From Flammeovirgaceae bacterium UBA5008 (GTDB lineage Bacteria > Bacteroidota > Bacteroidia > Cytophagales > Cyclobacteriaceae), in the NCBI GenBank assembly GCA_002398365.1, contig DGYK01000055.1, positions 1,859-17,365 of the forward strand: DNA of 15,507 nt, read 5' to 3'. This document shows, in pieces, positions 1 through 7,065 of the stretch. Numbering within the stretch: position 1 is the first letter of the stretch; each line of letters starts with the position of its first letter. Position numbers and translations under genes: made by a program. The notes under the pieces were generated by a model that searched no databases, had not been told where the DNA came from, and saw only the letters and a program-made list of their open reading frames with translations.

Positions 1-1835
1 CGGGGGTGCCGGTAAATGGATCAGCAACGATTTCTACTATTTTAGAGAATAATGTGGCGCAAGCTTTGGGTAATTATAATTTTGTTTGGACGGATGCTAC
101 TGGAACTGTTCTACAAAATAGTAATGCAACTGTATTAAACAACCTGCCTCCAGGTTCCTATTTTGTAACGGCCACTAATACTGTTTCCAACTGCGTTGCT
201 GACTTTGGCTTTAATGTAGATGATAAGACAATTGGCACCACTACAGTTACATTGGCCAGCTTTATTCAACCGGAACGCTGCGTTGATCCAAAAGATGGTT
301 CTTTAACTGCGTTAGCCAGTGGAACGGGCGCCTCCTATGCCTACGAATGGTTTGCTGGAGATCAGCGCCCTTCACCCGCAGGAGCAATTGTAGCAAATAC
401 CGCTACACTTGCGAATATTGCAGTTGCACCTCCTTCAACTAATGTCACATTTACGGTTAAGGCGATTAATAACAACAACAATTGCTGGGCAGTAGATGTG
501 TTCACCGTGCCTGTTATCATTAATCCTGTAATTTTGAGTGCCTCCACTAGTCCATTGACATTCTGTAGTGCCGATAATGGCGAGGCATTTGCAACTATTG
601 CAAACGACAATAAGTTTGATTACGACTATTTCTGGAGCAATGGAAACGTTGTGAAGCCGGTAGCTGATTTTGTTGGCAACGACTATATCGGTTTGGCAGC
701 GGGCACTTATACCGTGGTGGCTATTGATAAACTAGACAATACATGTGTTAGTCAAACGCTATCGGTAGTTGTTACGAATGAACAAGTTATTCCGGTGGTA
801 ACAGCGCGAGTGTTACAAGATTTGACCATGTGCGATTTAACAAAACCCGATGGTGTAGCCAGTGCAGATGTGGCAGGTGATGTGATTCACTATACTTTCG
901 ATTGGTTTACAGGCACAACCACTACAGGTGTTTCTTTTTACACGGGTTCCGAGGTATCAAGACTAGCGGCAACGGACTATGCTGTATTGGCTAGGGAAAA
1001 TACAACTGGCTGTTCTGCTTCTGCAACGGTGAAAGTAAAAGAGAATTTCGCTATCATTCCAGATCCAACTATCGTAAAAATATCGGATGTTACCAGTTGT
1101 AAAAAAGACAATGGTGAATTATCGGTTTCGGTAGGGGGAGTAACGAAGGATTATATTTTTGATTGGGCGAATGGAACCTCGGCACCTCCACCTATTGATT
1201 TTACTGGTGAGTTTTATAAAGATTTAAGTATCGGTAGTTATACGGTCATTGCTACCAGCCGAATTACCGGTTGCGTTTCCAAACCCAAAACTGAATCGAT
1301 TAAGAAAGATCAGATATTCCCTAAAATGGATTTCTTGATTCAGAATGCTTCGTGTACAGAAGCAAATGGATTCATTACAATTTTAGTTCAAGATGATTTA
1401 CCAATAGATAGTGTTACTTGGTTGCAGAACGGTGCTGTGATTGCGGTAGGGCCTAATTTGCAAAATGCTCTTTCCGGTACCTATCAGGTTTCGATTATTA
1501 CTACAGAAGGCTGTGAAGTTATTCAGGATATTTTCTTACCTGCCGACATTCAACCATTCAATGGAGTGTCTCGCACCGATGATAATCTAAATGATTTCTT
1601 CACGATTGATTGTATTGAAAATTTCCCAAACAATCATGTGGAAATATATAACCGAGCGGGCACGAAAGTTTACGAAGCAGACGGATACAATAACCTGGAT
1701 GTAATTTTTGAAGGTAAATCCAATCAGGGAATCAGTATAATGGGTACTAACCTGCCTGCAGGAACTTATTATTACATCATTTCCAAAGGAGATGGATCAA
1801 ATCGATTAGCAGGTTATTTGGAATTGGTGGATTGA
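1..1835 (+). CDS. Repetitive cell-surface protein with CHU_C-type (gliding motility/T9SS type B) C-terminal domain, 5' truncated
   Basis: The reading frame is open to the left window edge (complete codons from base 3); the GTG at base 6 is only the first possible initiator, so the true start lies upstream. About 610 residues are visible. From the GTG, roughly residues 1-512 form about six degenerate modules of 75-95 residues. Most end in a G-x-Y-x-V-type strand followed by a Cys (GSYFVTA, GTYTVVA, SYTVIA, GTYQVSI), resembling SprB-like beta-sandwich repeats. Residues about 516-609 match the CHU_C/gliding-motility C-terminal domain: NDFFTIDCIENFPNN, then VEIYNRAGTKVYEA, then LPAGTYYYIIS, ending in GYLELVD. 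By family knowledge this domain targets a protein to the type IX secretion system for export and surface display. The usual PNGDG segment before ND is degenerate here (TDDNLND). The following PorP/SprF-family gene is the usual partner. Its ligand and role (adhesion or gliding) cannot be read from this fragment. Confidence 0.88.
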   Translation, partial: GVPVNGSATISTILENNVAQALGNYNFVWTDATGTVLQNSNATVLNNLPPGSYFVTATNTVSNCVADFGFNVDDKTIGTTTVTLASFIQPERCVDPKDGSLTALASGTGASYAYEWFAGDQRPSPAGAIVANTATLANIAVAPPSTNVTFTVKAINNNNNCWAVDVFTVPVIINPVILSASTSPLTFCSADNGEAFATIANDNKFDYDYFWSNGNVVKPVADFVGNDYIGLAAGTYTVVAIDKLDNTCVSQTLSVVVTNEQVIPVVTARVLQDLTMCDLTKPDGVASADVAGDVIHYTFDWFTGTTTTGVSFYTGSEVSRLAATDYAVLARENTTGCSASATVKVKENFAIIPDPTIVKISDVTSCKKDNGELSVSVGGVTKDYIFDWANGTSAPPPIDFTGEFYKDLSIGSYTVIATSRITGCVSKPKTESIKKDQIFPKMDFLIQNASCTEANGFITILVQDDLPIDSVTWLQNGAVIAVGPNLQNALSGTYQVSIITTEGCEVIQDIFLPADIQPFNGVSRTDDNLNDFFTIDCIENFPNNHVEIYNRAGTKVYEADGYNNLDVIFEGKSNQGISIMGTNLPAGTYYYIISKGDGSNRLAGYLELVD

Positions 1836-1860
1836 TGTTGGTACTTAGCTGTTAAATATT

Positions 1861-1896
1861 AAACTGTCAGCACCTTTTGCTAGGAGTTGACAGTTT
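1861..1896 (+). terminator. Hairpin between the surface protein and porP/sprF, possible terminator or processing site
   Basis: A perfect 9-bp outer stem (AAACTGTCA at 1861-1869 with TGACAGTTT at 1888-1896) continues inward through G-U, C-G, an A-A mismatch and two C-G pairs to an 8-base loop. The 3' arm runs into a short T stretch (1894-1898). It lies 25 bases after the stop codon and 16 bases before the next ATG. It could be an intrinsic terminator, or a partial one that lowers expression of the downstream gene. Confidence 0.6.
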
Positions 1897-1905
1897 TTAA
1901 ATTTG
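1875..1905 (+). promoter_or_regulatory. Possible Bacteroidota promoter for porP/sprF (TTTTG, 18-base spacer, TAAATTTG)
   Basis: TAAATTTG at 1898-1905 matches the -7 consensus TAnnTTTG, and TTTTG at 1875-1879 is correctly spaced for a -33 element. Transcription would then begin within a few bases of the ATG at 1912, giving an almost leaderless mRNA, and the -33 element falls in the hairpin loop. AT-rich DNA produces this match fairly often, so it may be chance. Confidence 0.3.
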
Positions 1906-1911
1906 TGTGTA

Positions 1912-2853
1912 ATGAGATTTCGACTACTTGTTATTGTTCTGTTTTGCTCCATCACCGCAAGTGTGAAAGCTCAATTGTATCCTGTTTTCTCTCAGTACTA
2001 CTTTAACGAGCTTATGATCAATCCTGCTTTTGCAGGGGCCCACGTTCAATTTAGTGCAACCGCCACCTATCGAAACCAGTGGATTAATTTTCCGGGTGCC
2101 CCCAGAACACTCTCCTTTACCGCGCACAGTTCATTCTTTAAAGGTAAAGTAGGCCTCGGCCTGATGGTCAACGAAGATAAGATTGGTAGCTATGCCAATC
2201 AGGACATTACCATGAGTTATGCCTATAAAATCAAGTTTCCAAAAGCAACATTGTCATTTGGTATTCAAGGGATGCTTTACATGATTAATGCGGATTTCAG
2301 CTCACTAAAGTTGAAGAGTACAGGTGACCCTGAGTTTGTGCCCTACAATGAAGTAGTACCCAACGTAGGTGCTGGCTTGTATTATCATCGCAAAAACTTC
2401 TTTGCTGGCTTCTCCGTACCGTATCTGATCAATAGCAAGTTTACTTCTTCCGGATTGCAAACTTCCGGAACGGGACTTGAACAATTTAGAAATTACTTCC
2501 TACGATCGGGAGCCATTTTTAAACTTACGACCAACGGAAACATCAAAGCCAATCCGTCAATTATGGTTCGTTTCCAAGAGGGACAACCGTTATCTATGGA
2601 TTTAAACAATTCGTTTATTTTTTATGACGTATTCAGTGCTGGTGTTTCTTATCGCAGCGGTGACGCCATCATATCAATGGTAAGTCTGAAGCTTTCAGAA
2701 AAGCTTTACTTCAACTATTCATTTGACTTTACGTCCTCCGGTTTAGCGCCATTCTCCAGCGGCACACAAGAGATCATGATTAACTACCGGGCAAAGATCA
2801 CCTCGGCACATAAAAACCTCGGTTGTCCTACCTACCACAACTACCGCGAGTAA
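1912..2853 (+). CDS. PorP/SprF family type IX secretion system outer-membrane protein
   Basis: A 313-residue protein with an N-terminal signal peptide (about residues 1-20; basic MRFR, hydrophobic LLVIVLFCSITA, cleavage after VKA before QLYP). The mature start, QLYPVFSQYYFNELMINPAFAG, is the hallmark of the PorP/SprF family, followed by alternating beta-strand sequence (VGLGLMVNEDKIG, AGLYYHRKNFFAGFSVPYLI). A C-terminal membrane strand ends MINYRAKI, followed by a short soluble tail. ATG 1912 was chosen because it starts exactly at the signal peptide; an upstream TTG at 1903 would add only three residues and is less likely. Family members are outer-membrane beta-barrels that tether or help export specific T9SS cargo (SprF with SprB in Flavobacterium). 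The preceding CHU_C-domain protein is therefore its probable client. Which paralogue it is cannot be decided from sequence alone, so no symbol is given. Confidence 0.9.
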   Translation: MRFRLLVIVLFCSITASVKAQLYPVFSQYYFNELMINPAFAGAHVQFSATATYRNQWINFPGAPRTLSFTAHSSFFKGKVGLGLMVNEDKIGSYANQDITMSYAYKIKFPKATLSFGIQGMLYMINADFSSLKLKSTGDPEFVPYNEVVPNVGAGLYYHRKNFFAGFSVPYLINSKFTSSGLQTSGTGLEQFRNYFLRSGAIFKLTTNGNIKANPSIMVRFQEGQPLSMDLNNSFIFYDVFSAGVSYRSGDAIISMVSLKLSEKLYFNYSFDFTSSGLAPFSSGTQEIMINYRAKITSAHKNLGCPTYHNYRE

Positions 2854-2889
2854 AACAGATTCAAATCACGATTATTAGTCATTCCTGAT

Positions 2890-2897
2890 TACCTTTG
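2890..2897 (+). promoter_or_regulatory. Candidate -7 promoter element (TACCTTTG) for the CCA-adding enzyme gene
   Basis: The octamer is an exact TAnnTTTG match in the 52-base gap after porP/sprF. No clear TTTG or TTG lies 17-23 bases upstream, so the -33 half is weak. A transcript would begin near 2902-2905, which favours the GTG start at 2930 over the TTG at 2906. Confidence 0.45.
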
Positions 2898-2929
2898 AGG
2901 GTTTATTGACTCTTAATACTTTGTTTTCA

Positions 2930-4348
2930 GTGAATTTTGCACCTCAACTCGATGAAATAAAGGCGATTCGATCGGTATCCAAAGCAGCAGATCGCCTAGG
3001 TGTACAAACATTTGTGGTAGGCGGATTTGTTCGTGACTTGATTCTTCATCGGCCTTCTAAGGATATAGATTTTGTTTGCGTGGGAAGTGGCATTGCCTTG
3101 GCCCAGGAGGTAGGGCAGGAGTTGGGCGAAAAGCAGGTAACCGTTTTTAAGAATTTTGGAACTGCCAACATTAGGCACTACGATTTGGAGTTGGAGTTTG
3201 TGGGTGCCCGCAAAGAGTCATACCGCAGCGAATCGCGCAAGCCCATTGTAGAGGATGGAACACTGGAAGATGATCAACTGCGCAGAGATTTCACGATCAA
3301 CGCCTTGGCTATTAGTGTGAATGAGGCTACCTATGGCGACTTAGTAGATCCGTTTGGAGGTGTTCAACACTTGAAAGAGAAGTTAATCAAAACACCACTA
3401 GGTCCTGACATTACCTTTTCGGATGACCCGCTGCGGATGATGAGAGCGATTCGTTTTGCCTCTCAACTTAACTTTGATATTGAGGCAGATACTTTTGAGG
3501 CGATTGCTCGGAATAAACACCGATTGAAGATTGTATCGATGGAACGCATTTCGGATGAATTGAATAAGATCATACTTTCATCGGTGCCTTCTTATGGATT
3601 TAAGTTGCTTTTTCAAAGCGGCTTACTCAAAGAGTTCTTTCCAGAAATGGTGGCCTTGCATGGTGTGGAGTATCAGGATAACAAAGCACATAAAGACAAT
3701 TTCTACCACACGCTTCAGGTGTTGGATAATGTATCTAAAGTCTCGAACGATCTATGGCTTCGGTGGGCCGCTATTTTGCATGACATTGCGAAGCCTGCCA
3801 CCAAGCGTTTTGATAAAGAGGTAGGATGGACCTTTCACGGACATGAAGATAAAGGGGCTCGTATGGTACCGGGTATATTCCGTAGGATGAAGTTACCCAT
3901 GAACGAGAAAATGGACTTTGTCCAAAAGCTGGTACGATTGCATTTGAGGCCTATCGCGTTGGTCAAAGAAGTGACTGATTCTGCCGTGCGCAGGCTGCTT
4001 TTTGAGGCGGGGAATGACTCAGAAGCTTTAATGATGCTTTGCCGTGCCGATATCACCTCTAAGAACAGTGAGAAGGTGGTGAAATACCTCAAAAATTTTG
4101 AAAAGGTACAACAGAAAATGATTGAGGTGGAAGAGAAAGATCAAGTTCGTAACTTCCAACCGCCTGTTACTGGAGATGAAATTATGGCCATTTTTGATAT
4201 TGCCCCCGGAAGAGTGATTGGGGACATTAAAGATCAAATAAAAGAGGCTATTTTAGAGGGCTCAATTCAAAACAACCGCGAGGAAGCATATGAGTTGATG
4301 TTGCGCTTAGCGTCCGAAAAAGGATTAAAATTAAAACTAAATCAATAA
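2930..4348 (+). CDS. cca: CCA tRNA nucleotidyltransferase (CCA-adding enzyme) with HD domain
   Basis: Adds or repairs the 3'-terminal CCA of tRNAs using CTP and ATP. The N-terminal class II polA/CCA nucleotidyltransferase head has VVGGFVRDLIL followed by SKDIDFV, whose two Asp residues are the metal ligands. Then come the RRDFTINALAI motif and DDPLRMMRAIRFASQL, typical of the family. An HD-type module follows (HTLQVLDNV, LRWAAILHDIAKP, HGHEDKG), and a helical C-terminal tail ends at KLKLNQ. About 472 residues is normal for Bacteroidota homologues. No ATG is available at the N-terminus. GTG 2930 gives MNFAPQLDEI, which fits the family's usual distance to the GG motif and lies 27 bases or so after the predicted transcription start. 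TTG 2906 (480 residues) is the alternative. The TPR gene follows after 14 bases, suggesting co-transcription. Confidence 0.93.
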   Translation: MNFAPQLDEIKAIRSVSKAADRLGVQTFVVGGFVRDLILHRPSKDIDFVCVGSGIALAQEVGQELGEKQVTVFKNFGTANIRHYDLELEFVGARKESYRSESRKPIVEDGTLEDDQLRRDFTINALAISVNEATYGDLVDPFGGVQHLKEKLIKTPLGPDITFSDDPLRMMRAIRFASQLNFDIEADTFEAIARNKHRLKIVSMERISDELNKIILSSVPSYGFKLLFQSGLLKEFFPEMVALHGVEYQDNKAHKDNFYHTLQVLDNVSKVSNDLWLRWAAILHDIAKPATKRFDKEVGWTFHGHEDKGARMVPGIFRRMKLPMNEKMDFVQKLVRLHLRPIALVKEVTDSAVRRLLFEAGNDSEALMMLCRADITSKNSEKVVKYLKNFEKVQQKMIEVEEKDQVRNFQPPVTGDEIMAIFDIAPGRVIGDIKDQIKEAILEGSIQNNREEAYELMLRLASEKGLKLKLNQ

Positions 4349-4362
4349 CCAATTCTCTATTT

Positions 4363-5157
4363 ATGATGATACGTAGTTTACTTGTTATAGTTCTTGCCTT
4401 CATAGCCACTACTGGTTTTGCCCAGAAAAAGAAAAAGAAAGATGAGCCAAGAGCGATGGAAGAAGTGCCAGCCGCACCAACGACCACACCCGCACAAACC
4501 CCTCAGCCTGTAGCCAAGGATACGCTCCCAAAGATCAGTCCGCTAACCCAGCATTTTGCACGTAAATATGCTACGGCTGTGCAATGGAATGATTATGAGG
4601 TGGCCAAAGACGCATTGTATGATTTGATTATTGAAAATCCTCAAAATGATTCACTGATTTTTGATTTAGCGTTGTTCTATTATCAAAATCAGAAATCAGC
4701 TTCGGCTGTATTAGTTTCTAATGAATTATTGGCTCGTAATCCTAAAAATTTAGGTGCTCTTGAAATTGCAGCTGGAGGGTATGAGGCATTGGGCGTTCTG
4801 GATAAAGCCTTGCAAAGCTATGAAAGCCTATACCTGCTCACCAATAACATTGGAACGATGTATAAAATGGCGTTTTTACAATACCGCTTAAAGCGCTACA
4901 AGGAAAGTGCAACTTCGGCAGATATCATTCTTGCCAGCAAGGAAGTAGAAACCTTAAAAGCCTCATACACAGGTGCTGACAATAAACCGAAAGAATATCC
5001 GATTAAAGTTGCAGTTATCAACCTGAAGGGAATGATCGCACTAGATCAAGGCGATAAGGTAGGAGCGAAGAAGCTGTTTGAAGAAGTATTGGCAATCGCG
5101 CCTGATTTCACCTTGGCCAAGGAAAATCTGGCGAAAACGAAGCCAACTGCCAAATAG
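4363..5157 (+). CDS. Exported tetratricopeptide-repeat protein
   Basis: A 264-residue protein with a signal peptide at residues 1-20 (MMIRSLLVIVLAFIATTGFA, cleavage before Gln21). It is followed by a run of five lysines and a low-complexity Pro/Thr/Ala linker to about residue 55. The rest is helical with TPR-like repeats. These include about residues 63-92 (ARKYATAVQWNDYEVAKDAL), 97-130, 131-165 (ALEIAAGGYEALGVLDKALQ), 166-195 (AFLQYRLKRYKESATSA), and a final classic unit near 218-252 (INLKGMIALDQGDKVGAKKLFEEVL with APDF). It most likely acts in the periplasm as a protein-interaction scaffold; no catalytic motif is visible. It starts 14 bases after cca, so it is probably co-transcribed, and a hairpin follows its stop. 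ATG 4366 is an equally possible start. Specific function unknown. Confidence 0.8.
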   Translation: MMIRSLLVIVLAFIATTGFAQKKKKKDEPRAMEEVPAAPTTTPAQTPQPVAKDTLPKISPLTQHFARKYATAVQWNDYEVAKDALYDLIIENPQNDSLIFDLALFYYQNQKSASAVLVSNELLARNPKNLGALEIAAGGYEALGVLDKALQSYESLYLLTNNIGTMYKMAFLQYRLKRYKESATSADIILASKEVETLKASYTGADNKPKEYPIKVAVINLKGMIALDQGDKVGAKKLFEEVLAIAPDFTLAKENLAKTKPTAK

Positions 5158-5172
5158 TATTAAATTAAAAAA

Positions 5173-5198
5173 TGCACTTTCTCCACTGGGAAAGTGCA
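5173..5198 (+). terminator. Intrinsic-type hairpin after the TPR gene
   Basis: A 9-bp perfect stem (TGCACTTTC 5173-5181 with GAAAGTGCA 5190-5198) extends by U-G and C-G pairs to a 4-base loop. It is preceded by an A6 run and followed by ACCTTTTCC, a weak T tract on the plus strand. It lies 15 bases after the TPR stop codon and separates the cca-TPR unit from the sigma-factor unit. Confidence 0.65.
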
Positions 5199-5227
5199 AC
5201 CTTTTCCGGTACAGTCGGTCTTTGTAA

Positions 5228-5800
5228 TTGAATAGCATTTACTTGGAGCAGCCGGTATTACATGTTCACCAAGAGCTTATTGATCGATGTCGTCAGAACG
5301 ATCGGAGGGCCTATCATGAGATATACAAACTGTACCACCGCAGTATGTATAACACGGCTTTGCGTTTTATGCGCGAGGAAGAAGCTGCGCAAGATGTAAT
5401 GCAGGAAGCATTTATTAGCGCCTTCGAAAATCTGAGTTCCTATCGCGGTGATTCTGCGTTTGGTGCATGGCTCAAACGGATAGTCATCAACAAAGCTATT
5501 ACTCATCTGGGCAAACGAAAAATGGAACGTTTGCCGGAAGATGAACGGTGGGATGTAAAGGAAGAAGAGGCCATAGATATTTTTGAGGGATTTCCCTTTA
5601 CAGTTGAAAAGGTACGCAAAGCGATTTATGATTTGCCAGACGGTTATCGCAGCGTACTTTCACTCTACTTGTTAGAAGGATATGATCACAGCGAAATTGC
5701 AGAGATTATGGGTATAACCGAATCCACTTCAAAATCGCAGTTCAATCGTTCGAAGAAGAAATTGAAGGAGCTACTAGAAGGTAAATTATCAAGCAAATAA
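5228..5800 (+). CDS. RNA polymerase sigma factor, ECF subfamily (sigma-70 family)
   Basis: A 190-residue protein with only the two domains of ECF sigma factors. Region 2 is at about 25-95 (AYHEIYKLYHRSMYNTALRFM, EEAAQDVMQEAFISAFENL, FGAWLKRIVINKAITHL), containing the core-binding and -10-recognition helices. Region 4 is at about 125-183 (LPDGYRSVLSLYLLEGYDHSEIAEIMGITESTSKSQFNRSKKKL), a helix-turn-helix for the -35 element. It would redirect RNA polymerase to a dedicated regulon. TTG 5228 is chosen as the start because an in-frame stop (5225-5227) immediately precedes it and the first internal ATG falls inside region 2; TTG 5243 is an alternative. The next gene, 13 bases downstream, encodes a one-TM protein in the usual anti-sigma position. 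No TAnnTTTG promoter is visible upstream, which may mean control by another sigma factor or by itself. Confidence 0.92.
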   Translation: MNSIYLEQPVLHVHQELIDRCRQNDRRAYHEIYKLYHRSMYNTALRFMREEEAAQDVMQEAFISAFENLSSYRGDSAFGAWLKRIVINKAITHLGKRKMERLPEDERWDVKEEEAIDIFEGFPFTVEKVRKAIYDLPDGYRSVLSLYLLEGYDHSEIAEIMGITESTSKSQFNRSKKKLKELLEGKLSSK

Positions 5801-5813
5801 CTGAATCGAGAAA

Positions 5814-6341
5814 ATGAAAGATTCACTTAAAGATTTTATTGATCAAAACCGGAATGAGTTTGATGAGGCTTCACCCAAACGTTCAGCTTGGTACAAAATC
5901 GAATCACGATTACCAGCCAATCCGAATTCGCTTTGGAACTCCGTTTCGCTCTGGCGCTCGGCAGCTATCGTTTTGTTAGGACTTACTGCATTCCTAGCAG
6001 TTAAAGAAAATATCAATCCGGCTAAGAAGGAAACAGCTAAGATCAAAGGCGATTTTCGCGACCTCGAAGTATTCTACAGCGACCAGATTCTTCAAAAGAA
6101 AGAACTGGTAAATCAATACCAGGTGGAAACCGGTCTCACAGAAGATGAGGTGACCCAAAATATCCAAAAACTGGAAGCCATGTATTTAGTGCTGAAGGAC
6201 GAGATGGAAAAGCGACCATCGCAAGATGTAAAAGATGCACTTGTTTTGAATTTATTAGTGCGAATTGATCTGTTAAATCAACAATTGAATAAATTGGATC
6301 AGGCAGATTCTTCTTCCGAGAAGAAGCCTTCAAGTATTTAG
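5814..6341 (+). CDS. Single-pass membrane protein, probable anti-sigma factor for the adjacent ECF sigma
   Basis: A 175-residue protein. An N-terminal soluble segment of about 45 residues (MKDSLKDFIDQNRNEFDEASPKRSAWYKI) resembles the short cytoplasmic sigma-binding region of Bacteroidota anti-sigma factors. A hydrophobic segment at about 46-63 (LWRSAAIVLLGLTAFLAV) is the only membrane span. The remaining 110 residues are charged and helical, probably coiled coil (FRDLEVFYSDQILQKKELVNQY, IQKLEAMYLVLKDEME, LLVRIDLLNQQLNKL), and would lie in the periplasm. I see no His-Cys zinc anti-sigma motif. The role is inferred mainly from its place 13 bases behind the sigma gene and its topology. Its 3' end overlaps the convergent ftsE stop by 4 bases. 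Confidence 0.7.
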   Translation: MKDSLKDFIDQNRNEFDEASPKRSAWYKIESRLPANPNSLWNSVSLWRSAAIVLLGLTAFLAVKENINPAKKETAKIKGDFRDLEVFYSDQILQKKELVNQYQVETGLTEDEVTQNIQKLEAMYLVLKDEMEKRPSQDVKDALVLNLLVRIDLLNQQLNKLDQADSSSEKKPSSI

Positions 6342-7045
6342 TATTCCGAATACAATTCAAAAGTTTCCTTTGCGGAATCGTAAAGTTTTCCCTCTTCGCA
6401 TTTCAACACTCGTGCCGGGAATTTCTTGATCAATCCGTAGCTATGCGTAGCCATCAATATGGCTGTTCCGCTCTTATTGATTTGTTGGAAGATCTTCATG
6501 ATCCCGTGTGATACTTCCGGGTCCAGATTACCGGTTGGTTCATCGGCTACTAGAATTACCGGCTCGTTGATCAACGCACGAGCAATCACCACACGCTGTT
6601 GCTCACCACCTGAAAGTTGATGAGGATATTTTTTCTCGACTGCACCCAATCCCACATTCATCAATACTTCCGCCAATCGGTTTTTCATACGCGCATTGTC
6701 CTTCCAGCCGGTGGCCTTCATCACGAAAAGTAAATTTTCTCCTACGGTACGATCAGCCAGCAGTTGAAAGTCCTGAAAGATGATCCCAACCTTCCTTCGC
6801 AGCATGGGCACTTGATTGCTTTTAATACCACGAATGGTAAATCCGGCTATGCTGATATCACCCTGACGCAAGGGTAAATCGGCATACAAAGTTTTCAGCA
6901 GCGAAGATTTACCCGAACCCGTGCGGCCGATGATAAAGACAAATTCACCTTTATCCATCTCAAAGCTGATGTCATTCAAAACCGTATTCTGATCTTGAAA
7001 AATACTGGCTTCTTTTACGCGCAAAACAGGGTCGGTAGAAAACAT
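6338..7045 (-). CDS. ftsE: Cell division ATP-binding protein FtsE (ABC-type ATPase)
   Basis: A 235-residue ABC ATPase. Walker A is GRTGSGKS (40-47), the Q-loop Gln is at 91 (IIFQDFQLL), the signature is LSGGEQQRV (144-152), Walker B plus catalytic Glu is VILVADEP (163-170), and the switch His is at 201 (MATHSYG). The sequence around PHQLSGGEQQRVVIARALINEPVILVADEPTGNLDP is typical of the FtsE/LolD/MacB group. The short single-domain length and the E-P-T-G-N-L-D-P run favour FtsE. FtsE pairs with the membrane protein FtsX to activate peptidoglycan hydrolases at the septum, but no ftsX is in this window. A LolD-like exporter ATPase is the main alternative. It follows the transaldolase gene by 20 bases on the same strand and is probably co-transcribed with it. 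Confidence 0.85.
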   Translation of the reverse strand: MFSTDPVLRVKEASIFQDQNTVLNDISFEMDKGEFVFIIGRTGSGKSSLLKTLYADLPLRQGDISIAGFTIRGIKSNQVPMLRRKVGIIFQDFQLLADRTVGENLLFVMKATGWKDNARMKNRLAEVLMNVGLGAVEKKYPHQLSGGEQQRVVIARALINEPVILVADEPTGNLDPEVSHGIMKIFQQINKSGTAILMATHSYGLIKKFPARVLKCEEGKLYDSAKETFELYSEY

Positions 7046-7065
7046 AATGGCCTTGGCTTGTTTAA

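Noticed and set aside
4409..4442. A-rich run encoding lysines after the TPR protein's signal peptide as a phase-variable slippage tract
   Set aside because: The A runs are interrupted by G every few bases and none is longer than five, too short for typical slippage.
6310..6326. CTTCTTC/GAAGAAG hairpin near the anti-sigma/ftsE convergent end
   Set aside because: It is inside the coding sequence, has a 3-base loop and no T tract on either strand; Ser/Glu/Lys codon usage explains it.
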